Assembly (NCBI GenBank): GCA_003331685.1
Contig: QOPK01000045.1
Location: forward strand, 1 to 13,438
DNA length: 13,438 nt
Origin: Halieaceae bacterium
GTDB lineage: Bacteria; Pseudomonadota; Gammaproteobacteria; Pseudomonadales; Halieaceae
Direction of reading: 5' to 3'
This document shows, one piece after another, positions 7,615 through 13,438 of this stretch. Under the pieces are notes generated by a model. That model was not told the origin of the DNA. It ran no database searches and saw only the letters and a list, made by a program, of their open reading frames with translations. Position 1 is the stretch's first letter. Each line of letters opens with the position of its first letter. A program made the translations under genes and the position numbers.

Positions 7615-8157
7615 TTAACGGGCGACAGCAGACGGACATACACCCCAACCCCTTGCCAAACGCGGTCGACCCAAGCGATTGGTAATCACGGACCAGTTAT
7701 GGCCGCGTGCGCAGACCGACAGTGTTAGATTGCGGCGACCTATGCCCTTTTGATCCCAGCGCAAAGCGCCGGTGACCCAACTTGACCCAGTGCGATTAGT
7801 CACCGTTACGCCCGCCACCGGCGACCAGGTCCTCAACAATTCACTGTCCTCTCCGTTTTGCTTGATCGCGGCGAGGCTTTGACCAAAATGACCCCCGCAT
7901 TGGAGAGGCTGACCGGAGGGGTCGATCAGCGGGCACAGGGTTATCTCTGAGACATGCACCAGCGCCATGCTGCGTGCATACTGCATTGCCGCATACAACT
8001 GCTGGGCGCCCGCTCGGGCGCGAGCTGCGGCTAGGTGATCGCTATATGCGGGAACGCCTGCGCTCATCAGGATGGCGACAATAGCCAGTGTGAGCAGGCA
8101 TTCCAGCAGTGTGACCCCTCCCAATCGACTCTGACCACACCTCAAACCGTTTCCCAT
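7615..8157 (-). CDS. fimT: FimT/GspH-type minor pilin with C-terminal GRxR motif
   Basis: A 180-residue prepilin for the type IV pilus machinery. A leader of 14 residues ends in Gly-Gly; cleavage gives mature V15-TLLE with Glu at +5, then a hydrophobic helix (LTLAIVAILMSAGVPAY). Val at +1 replaces the usual Phe. The rest fits the GspH/FimT domain: ARARAGAQQLYAAMQYARSMAL, then ITLCP with a paired cysteine (C75 and C87), a VTV/LRWDQKGIGR strand region and SVCARG. Near the end is GRPR (163-166), matching the GRxR motif reported for FimT of Legionella and relatives, where it binds DNA during natural transformation. Here the tail continues another 14 residues with Cys174, possibly bonded to C149. 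AGGG seven bases before the ATG is a fair ribosome site. It follows ispH by 153 bases and may share its message. FimU is the main alternative; the GRxR tail favours FimT. Confidence 0.8.
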   Translation of the reverse strand: MGNGLRCGQSRLGGVTLLECLLTLAIVAILMSAGVPAYSDHLAAARARAGAQQLYAAMQYARSMALVHVSEITLCPLIDPSGQPLQCGGHFGQSLAAIKQNGEDSELLRTWSPVAGVTVTNRTGSSWVTGALRWDQKGIGRRNLTLSVCARGHNWSVITNRLGRPRLARGWGVCPSAVAR

Positions 8158-8169
8158 AGAGCAACCCTG

Positions 8170-8183
8170 CGGGCATCAGCCCG
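8170..8183 (-). repeat. Short hairpin abutting the fimT ribosome-binding site
   Basis: CGGGC and GCCCG form a 5-bp stem with a 4-base loop. On the minus strand the stem ends one base before the AGGG (8168-8165) that serves the fimT start. It could influence translation, but such a small GC stem can also arise by chance. The rest of the 8158-8310 gap shows another 5-bp hairpin (8252-8265) and no T-tract or recognised promoter. Confidence 0.25.
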
Positions 8184-8310
8184 ATGGTGCAAAGTCATTG
8201 AGAAGAAAAGGCGTTTTCTACTCGGAATTGTCGCGCTAGCCACGCGCCTGACGTTCATGAGAACGCATCAAAGCAGGATCAAGTTGGCAGCAGAGACGGC
8301 AGCTGTGAAT

Positions 8311-9267
8311 TCAGCCTTCTACCGCCACGGTAGGAATACGCAGCCCTTTGGGGAGGGAAAAAGTAATGTTTTCTTCCCGACCGTCGAGATCCCGAACGGC
8401 CAAACCACCGTGCTCACGAAGGGTATCAATGACTTCCTGCACCAGAAGCTCCGGCGCCGAGGCGCCCGCAGTCACCCCGATACGCCGCTTACCCGATAAC
8501 CATTGGGATTCAATCATGCTGGCGTCGTCAATGAGGTAGGCGCTGGCGCCGCACCGCTCCGCCAATTCGCGAAGCCGGTTGGAGTTTGAGCTGTTAGTAG
8601 AGCCCACCACCAGCACCAAATCGACCTCATCGGCGAGAGATTTGACGGCATCCTGGCGATTCTGCGTCGCGTAGCAGATGTCATCCTTGCGGGGGCCCTG
8701 AATCTCGGGGAATTTGGCGCGCAACGCGTCGATCACCTTGGCGGTGTCATCGACTGATAATGTTGTCTGCGTGACAAACGCTAGAGAAGTCGGGTCACAG
8801 ACATCCAGTGCGGCCACCTGCTCTTCATCCTCTACCAGATAAATGGCGCCACCCTGCGAGGTGTCGTAACGACCCATGGTGCCCTCTACCTCGGGGTGGC
8901 CTGCATGGCCTATCAGCACGCACTCCCTTCCGGCTGCACTGAATGCGGCCACTTCCACGTGGACCTTGGTCACTAGTGGGCAGGTCGCATCAAAAACCTG
9001 AAGGCCCCGGCCCTCGGCTTCTTCCTGCACCGCCCGCGACACTCCATGGGCACTGAAGATCACGATGGCGTCATCAGGCACTTCCGCCAGCTCGTCTACG
9101 AAGATCGCACCGCGGGTGCGCAGGTCGTCGACCACATGACGGTTGTGTACCACTTCATGACGCACATAAACCGGGCCGCCAAAAACTTCGAGGGCGCGGT
9201 TCACAATGTCGATCGCGCGGTCCACACCGGCACAGAAGCCTCTGGGGTTGGCGAGTACGATATCCAT
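8311..9267 (-). CDS. ispH: 4-hydroxy-3-methylbut-2-enyl diphosphate reductase IspH (LytB)
   Basis: Last enzyme of the MEP pathway: reduces HMBPP to isopentenyl and dimethylallyl diphosphate, using a [4Fe-4S] cluster in the cytoplasm. The 318-residue length equals the family norm (E. coli 316). All three cluster cysteines are present: C12 (RGFCAGV), C96 (DATCPLV) and C198 ([11 protein letters not shown]). Substrate-binding residues of the family are also seen: H41 (EVVHN), H74 (SAHGVS), H124 and E126 (GHPEVEGT), and the serine/asparagine patch [10 protein letters not shown] (about 223-232). The ATG at 9267 overlaps the fkpB stop as TAATG, with GGAG eight bases upstream, so the two are translationally coupled. 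It closes the ribF-ileS-lspA-fkpB-ispH operon, an arrangement widespread in Gammaproteobacteria. Nothing in it is unusual. Confidence 0.98.
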   Translation of the reverse strand: MDIVLANPRGFCAGVDRAIDIVNRALEVFGGPVYVRHEVVHNRHVVDDLRTRGAIFVDELAEVPDDAIVIFSAHGVSRAVQEEAEGRGLQVFDATCPLVTKVHVEVAAFSAAGRECVLIGHAGHPEVEGTMGRYDTSQGGAIYLVEDEEQVAALDVCDPTSLAFVTQTTLSVDDTAKVIDALRAKFPEIQGPRKDDICYATQNRQDAVKSLADEVDLVLVVGSTNSSNSNRLRELAERCGASAYLIDDASMIESQWLSGKRRIGVTAGASAPELLVQEVIDTLREHGGLAVRDLDGREENITFSLPKGLRIPTVAVEG

Positions 9268-9713
9268 TAGTGGAGCTCCGCCGGTTCCACGTGCGCAATC
9301 CGCACCTTAAAGTGAATAGTACGCCCTGACAGAGGGTGATTGAAATCCACCGTGACCGTGTCTTCACCCACCTCCGCAATCATGCCCGGCACTTCGCCAC
9401 CCGCTGCATCGGCAAAGGTGAATACCATCCCGGGCTCCAATGGCGCTTCAGCGTCAAAATCCGCGCGAGGTACTGACTGAATATTATCGTCCTGGGGTTT
9501 ACCAAACCCCTCATCCGGCGGGATCCGAAACTCGGCTTCATCACCGGGGCGCATACCCAGCAGACGTCTCTCGAAACCGGGCAACAGTGATCCGTCTCCC
9601 ATCACAAAGCTGACAGGATCACCGCCAAAGTTAGAATCGACCTCCTCACCGGTCTCCAACGCGAGGGAGAAATTGAGGGTCACACGGGTGTTGGTTTCAA
9701 TCTCAAGATTCAT
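9267..9713 (-). CDS. fkpB: FKBP-type peptidyl-prolyl isomerase (SlpA type)
   Basis: Small cytoplasmic prolyl isomerase and chaperone of the SlyD/SlpA subfamily, 148 residues (E. coli SlpA 149). An FKBP core is split by an insert-in-flap chaperone domain: core strands ([17 protein letters not shown]), [27 protein letters not shown] at the insert entry, the insert (about 72-120), and the closing [14 protein letters not shown]. It lacks the His-rich metal-binding tail of SlyD, which with the operon context favours SlpA/FkpB. The ATG at 9713 is four bases after the lspA stop. Upstream extension to 9911 would only read lspA in another frame. No good ribosome site is visible, so it probably relies on coupling to lspA translation. 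In this operon it sits between the signal peptidase and ispH, as in E. coli and pseudomonads. Confidence 0.95.
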   Translation of the reverse strand: MNLEIETNTRVTLNFSLALETGEEVDSNFGGDPVSFVMGDGSLLPGFERRLLGMRPGDEAEFRIPPDEGFGKPQDDNIQSVPRADFDAEAPLEPGMVFTFADAAGGEVPGMIAEVGEDTVTVDFNHPLSGRTIHFKVRIAHVEPAELH

Positions 9714-9717
9714 GGCG

Positions 9718-10242
9718 TCAGGATACGGGGGCTTCTTTAGGAGGGGAAGTACGGCAGCAAAATGCGTCGATGAGCCACCAGGCGGCACCAAGGGTGATTG
9801 CTGAGTCTGCAAGATTAAACGCCGGCCAGTACCGCTCCTCATAATGCAGAGAAATAAAATCCACCACATGCCCAAGGAGCACACGGTCAATAAGGTTGCC
9901 CATGCCGCCACCCAGAATCAGCCCGAGGGGCAAGACCAAACCGCGATCGGCAGGGTTTAGCCTGAAGAGCCAAACGACAATAAAAACACTGACGGCGACC
10001 GCAATTCCGGTCAAAAACCAACGCTGCCACCCCCCGGCGTCAGCCAAAAAACTGAAGGCAGCGCCGGTGTTGTAGGTCAACATCCAGTCAAACCAGCTGG
10101 TCACCATCACAGGAACGCGGTAATCGAGTTCGATGGTAGCGATGTGTTTGGACCATTGATCAAGGGCGACGACAATCACTGCCACCACAAGACCCAGCCA
10201 AGGACGACGTCCAATCGCTGTCAACCAGCCGCCGTCAGGCAA
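9718..10242 (-). CDS. lspA: Lipoprotein signal peptidase (signal peptidase II)
   Basis: Inner-membrane aspartyl protease that removes the signal peptide from diacylated prolipoproteins, including BamD encoded in this window. The 174-residue product has four predicted membrane segments (about 14-28, 72-93, 100-116, 138-160). Signature blocks are LDQWSK (D28), YNTGAAFSF (N58), [16 protein letters not shown] with catalytic D128 and FNLADSAI with catalytic D146. The start must be a non-ATG codon: no ATG lies near the ileS end in this frame. TTG at 10242 has GAGGTG seven bases upstream and overlaps the last eight bases of ileS. TTG at 10224 (168 residues, poor ribosome site), GTG at 10257 and an ATG deep in ileS (10323) are alternatives. 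The C-terminal tail beyond the last helix is short and contains CC. It is coupled to ileS upstream and fkpB downstream. Confidence 0.95.
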   Translation of the reverse strand: MPDGGWLTAIGRRPWLGLVVAVIVVALDQWSKHIATIELDYRVPVMVTSWFDWMLTYNTGAAFSFLADAGGWQRWFLTGIAVAVSVFIVVWLFRLNPADRGLVLPLGLILGGGMGNLIDRVLLGHVVDFISLHYEERYWPAFNLADSAITLGAAWWLIDAFCCRTSPPKEAPVS

Positions 10243-13039
10243 AGTGGCGCACCTCACCAGGCCCCTCAATATTCGTGACGCAACGCCCGCACAAGGTAGG
10301 GTGAGCAGCGTGTTCCCCCACATCAGGTCGACGATGCCAACAGCGCTCGCACTTCTCGCTGGTTGAGGGCACTGCAACAACGCGCAGCGCCATATCCTCT
10401 GCCTCGTAAGCCTCGGAGGGCGCCTCGCTCAAGCTGGCCACGGTGGCCTCAGACGTAATCAGCACAAAGCGCAACTCCTCTCCCAGACTGCGCAACCGCT
10501 CCGCCAATTCTGGGCCGGCATATAGCGCCACGTCAGCATCGAGTGAGCCGCGGAGCATGCCCTGCTCTCGGGCGAGCTCGAGCGCTTTGTTAACCTGTTG
10601 CCGCACGACCACCATCTCCGACCAAAAAGCCGCATCCAGATTGTCGTCTGCGCTCGTATCGGGCAGCGCCTCATACCACTCAGCGAGAAAGACCGAGGCC
10701 GATCTGGGCCCGGGCAGATTTTCCCATAGCTCTTCAGCCGTGAAGCTGAGAATCGGGGCGATCCACCGACACAGCGCCTCGGCGAGATGGAAGAGACTGG
10801 TCTGCGCCGAGCGACGCGGTAACGAATCGGTGCCCGTGGTGTACTGCCGATCTTTGATGATATCGAGGTAGAAGCCGCCCAATTCACCGCTGCAGAAGTT
10901 ATGTATCCGGTGATACACGAGGTGAAACTGATAGTCGTCGTACGCCGTCCGCACATCGGTCTGCAATGCCTGTGCTTGACCTAGAATCCAGCGATCCAGC
11001 GGCAATAACTGATCGACCGGCAGGCAGTCGGTGACCGGGTCAAAACCGGCCAGATTGGCTAGCAAAAAGCGAGCCGTGTTGCGAATACGTCGGTAGGCAT
11101 CGGCGGTGCGCTTAAAGATTTCGTCGGAGGCCGAAATTTCATTGCGGTAATCAGCCGCCGATACATACAGTCTCAGTACGTCAGCGCCGAGATCCTGCAT
11201 GGCCTTGCCCGCCGGGATGATGTTGCCGAGCGATTTCGACATTTTGCGGCCATCACCGTCTACCGTAAAACCGTGGGTCAGCACCTGGCGATAAGGCGCG
11301 GTATTGTGGGTGCCGATGCCCGTGAGCAGCGAGGACTGAAACCAGCCGCGGTGCTGATCAGAACCCTCCAAATACAGATCAGCGGGCCAACTGAGACCTT
11401 CCCGCTGCCGCAATACGCACTCGTGCGTGACCCCGGAATCGAACCACACATCCAGCGTGTCTGTGACCTTTTCATAGTGCGCTGCGTCGTCGCCCAGAAG
11501 CTCGGCCGGGTCCAGCTCAAACCAGGCATCGATACCTTGTCTCTCCATTCGCACCGCCACCTGCTCCATCAGCATTTGGGTGTCGGGGTGAATCTCGCCA
11601 GTAACGTTATGCACGAACAAGGCGATCGGCACGCCCCATGTTCGCTGGCGGGAAATGCACCAGTCGGGCCGCTGCTCCAGCATGCTGTCGATGCGCGCCC
11701 GGCCCCAGTCGGGTACCCACTTAACATCTTCCACCGCGCTTTTGGCGGCAGCGAGAAGGCCGTTGCCCGTCATGCTGACGAACCATTGCGGTGTGGCGCG
11801 AAAAATAATCGGCGTCTTGTGACGCCAACAATGCGGATAGCTATGCTGGAACGGTGTATGACACAACAGCACCTTGCGTTCATCGAGCGCGGCCACAATG
11901 TCATCGTTGGCCTTGAAAATATGTTGGCCGGCAAAAACCGGGGTATCGGGGTGGTAAACGCCGTTGCCACCCACGGGGTTATAAACCTCCAGCCCGTATC
12001 GCTGACCCATTTCAAAATCTTCCAGCCCGTGGGCCGGCGCAGTATGCACACACCCGGTGCCTGCTTCGGTGGTCACGTGCTCGCCGAGCACAATGGGCAC
12101 GGGTGCCTCACCAAAAGGCGGCATCACCAACAGCCCTTCTAACGCCGCGCCCTTGGCGCGCCCGATGATCTCGTGACGCTCGGCACCAAAGCGCTGGGCA
12201 CACTCTTCTGCCAGCGCTTCGGTGACAAGGACCCGACTGCCACCAATATCGAGCAGCACGTAATCAAGATCTGCTGATAGTGCTACCGCGCGATTGGCGG
12301 GCAAGGTCCAGGGAGTTGTGGTCCAGATAGCCAGATCGATCGGATCGCCATCGTCGCACCCTAATCGCAACGCCGCTTCAGCGCGATCAACAAAAGGAAA
12401 CGCGACGTCGACCGCAGAGGATTGCTTATCGGCATATTCCACCTCGGCCTCAGCCAACGCGGAGCCGCAGTCAAGACACCAGTGCACTGGCTTGAAACCG
12501 CGGTGCAAATGCCCGCGATCAATAATCTTGGCCAGCGTGCGGACAATGTTCGCCTCAAACTGAAAGTCCATGGTCAGGTAGGGGTGCGCCCAGTCTCCGA
12601 ACACACCCATCCTCACAAAATCGGCCTTCTGAGCTTCGACCTGCTTACTCGCATAGTCGCGGCACTTTTGCCTAAACTCGGCTGCAGTCACCTTATGGCC
12701 CGGCTTGCCCACTTTCTTTTCCACATTGAGTTCAATGGGCAGGCCGTGGCAGTCCCAACCAGGAACGAAGGGGGCGTCAAAGCCAGACAGCGTCTTGGAT
12801 TTGATGATGATGTCTTTAAGTATCTTGTTGATGGCATGCCCAACGTGGAGCTCACCATTGGCATAAGGGGGGCCATCGTGGAGGATAAAGGTCGGTTTGC
12901 CCTGCCCCGCTTCGCGCATCTGGCCATACAGATCCATCTCAGCCCAAGCCTTAAGGCGCTCGGGCTCGCGCTGCGCCAGATTGGCCTTCATAGGGAAATC
13001 AGTCTGGGGGAGATTCAGCGTGGCTTTGTAGTCACTCAT
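10235..13039 (-). CDS. ileS: Isoleucyl-tRNA synthetase
   Basis: Charges tRNA-Ile with isoleucine and edits mischarged valine in the cytoplasm. The 934-residue protein is a standard bacterial type (E. coli 938). Visible elements in order: class I signature HVGH (65-68) in [17 protein letters not shown]; the CP1 editing domain with TTPWTLPAN (about 241-249) and [15 protein letters not shown] (about 327-342); [13 protein letters not shown] (about 460-472); DSGVTHE; KMSKS (599-603); the anticodon-binding domain; and a C-terminal zinc ribbon with C897, C900, C917 and C920. The zinc ribbon and KMSKS spacing indicate the common mupirocin-sensitive ileS1 form rather than the resistant ileS2. The ATG at 13039 is three bases after the ribF stop, with only a weak ribosome site, implying coupling. 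Its 3' end holds the ribosome site and TTG start chosen for lspA. Confidence 0.98.
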   Translation of the reverse strand: MSDYKATLNLPQTDFPMKANLAQREPERLKAWAEMDLYGQMREAGQGKPTFILHDGPPYANGELHVGHAINKILKDIIIKSKTLSGFDAPFVPGWDCHGLPIELNVEKKVGKPGHKVTAAEFRQKCRDYASKQVEAQKADFVRMGVFGDWAHPYLTMDFQFEANIVRTLAKIIDRGHLHRGFKPVHWCLDCGSALAEAEVEYADKQSSAVDVAFPFVDRAEAALRLGCDDGDPIDLAIWTTTPWTLPANRAVALSADLDYVLLDIGGSRVLVTEALAEECAQRFGAERHEIIGRAKGAALEGLLVMPPFGEAPVPIVLGEHVTTEAGTGCVHTAPAHGLEDFEMGQRYGLEVYNPVGGNGVYHPDTPVFAGQHIFKANDDIVAALDERKVLLCHTPFQHSYPHCWRHKTPIIFRATPQWFVSMTGNGLLAAAKSAVEDVKWVPDWGRARIDSMLEQRPDWCISRQRTWGVPIALFVHNVTGEIHPDTQMLMEQVAVRMERQGIDAWFELDPAELLGDDAAHYEKVTDTLDVWFDSGVTHECVLRQREGLSWPADLYLEGSDQHRGWFQSSLLTGIGTHNTAPYRQVLTHGFTVDGDGRKMSKSLGNIIPAGKAMQDLGADVLRLYVSAADYRNEISASDEIFKRTADAYRRIRNTARFLLANLAGFDPVTDCLPVDQLLPLDRWILGQAQALQTDVRTAYDDYQFHLVYHRIHNFCSGELGGFYLDIIKDRQYTTGTDSLPRRSAQTSLFHLAEALCRWIAPILSFTAEELWENLPGPRSASVFLAEWYEALPDTSADDNLDAAFWSEMVVVRQQVNKALELAREQGMLRGSLDADVALYAGPELAERLRSLGEELRFVLITSEATVASLSEAPSEAYEAEDMALRVVAVPSTSEKCERCWHRRPDVGEHAAHPTLCGRCVTNIEGPGEVRHFA

Positions 13040-13042
13040 ACG

Positions 13043-13438
13043 TCATCCGTGGTCTGCAAGCCATGCCTGAGCATTGGCTTTGTCCGCCGCGATGCCTTCT
13101 TTCAAGGCATCAAGAGACGGAAACTTCTGTTCATCACGCAGCTTGCGTCTAAACCGCACGGTCAGTCGCTCGCCATATAAATCGGGCGAGCCCTCCAAAA
13201 CGTGCACTTCCAGTGTCGCCTCCAGACTCTCGCCAATGGTTGGCTTCACCCCGACATTGGCCACCCCCGGCGCACCTCTGAGCCCGCCACCGGATACGTT
13301 GACCGCATACACACCATGCAGCGGTGATCGGATGCGGTGCAGCGCGATATTGGCCGTCGGTGCATTCAGCTGTCGACCCAATTTCTGCCCGTGCTGAACA
13401 CGGCCAGCCATTTCAAATGGCCGACCCAAGAGGCGCTC
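13043..13438 (-). CDS. ribF: Bifunctional riboflavin kinase/FMN adenylyltransferase, C-terminal part (runs off right edge)
   Basis: Only the last 131 residues are in the window; the reading frame is open to the right edge, so the N-terminal FAD synthetase domain lies outside. The visible part is the flavokinase domain that phosphorylates riboflavin to FMN: ERLLGRPFEMAGRVQHG, GRQLNAPTANI with the PTAN nucleotide/metal motif, GVYAV, GVANVGVKPTIG, LEVHVLEG with the predicted catalytic Glu, and FRRKLRDEQKF. It heads the visible operon with ileS, which starts three bases after its stop. Apparent internal TTG or ATG starts near 13429 are just codons of the longer gene. Confidence 0.96.
   Translation of the reverse strand, partial: ERLLGRPFEMAGRVQHGQKLGRQLNAPTANIALHRIRSPLHGVYAVNVSGGGLRGAPGVANVGVKPTIGESLEATLEVHVLEGSPDLYGERLTVRFRRKLRDEQKFPSLDALKEGIAADKANAQAWLADHG

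Noticed and set aside
9714..9911. Upstream extension of the fkpB frame to a start at 9911
   Set aside because: The added 66 residues come from reading lspA in another frame; the family N terminus begins at the ATG at 9713.
11273..13180. Long plus-strand frames (289 and 252 codons) opposite ileS
   Set aside because: Antisense shadows of ileS and ribF; no recognised domain, and clpB- and ileS-type codon bias on the minus strand explains their openness.
1..13438. Mobile elements, CRISPR arrays, tRNA or rRNA genes, toxin-antitoxin or defence genes
   Set aside because: I looked for repeats, terminal inverted repeats, T-arm-like motifs and typical proteins on both strands and found none; every sizeable stretch is accounted for by housekeeping or pilin genes.

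Overview
The window is a compact, moderately GC-rich chromosomal stretch of a gammaproteobacterium. Almost every gene is a recognisable housekeeping gene, and the order closely resembles the block between clpB and ribF in Pseudomonas aeruginosa as I remember it. A free-living, probably marine relative of the pseudomonads (Cellvibrionales/Halieaceae type) is my inference; no rRNA or other taxonomic marker is present. I see no mobile elements, CRISPR arrays, phage genes, tRNAs or rRNAs, and no gap between genes exceeds about 250 bases.

Right side, minus strand, read from the right edge: ribF (3' part only), ileS, lspA, fkpB and ispH are packed with gaps of 3-4 bases or short overlaps and form one operon. 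Its products make FAD, charge tRNA-Ile, mature lipoproteins, assist folding and complete the MEP isoprenoid pathway. After a 153-base gap comes a FimT-type minor pilin gene that ends at a strong hairpin, then a 246-base gap and nadE (glutamine-dependent NAD synthetase).

Centre: bamD (outer-membrane assembly lipoprotein) is the only plus-strand gene. It converges on nadE with 18 bases between stops and diverges from rluD across a very short start region.

Left side, minus strand: rluD and pgeF overlap by one base (TAATG). After a 219-base gap comes clpB, preceded by a sequence matching the heat-shock sigma-32 promoter consensus. Downstream of clpB are two adjacent hairpins and then the first 40 codons of a second type IV pilin-like gene that runs off the left edge.

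The most interesting points are comparative. Where P. aeruginosa has pilS-pilR and the fimT-fimU-pilVWXY1Y2-pilE minor-pilin cluster between bamD (comL) and ispH, this genome has only one FimT-like gene plus nadE, while another pilin gene lies behind clpB. The FimT-like protein carries a C-terminal GRPR sequence matching the GRxR motif tied to DNA binding in transformation-related FimT. I found no convincing undescribed multi-gene system here.
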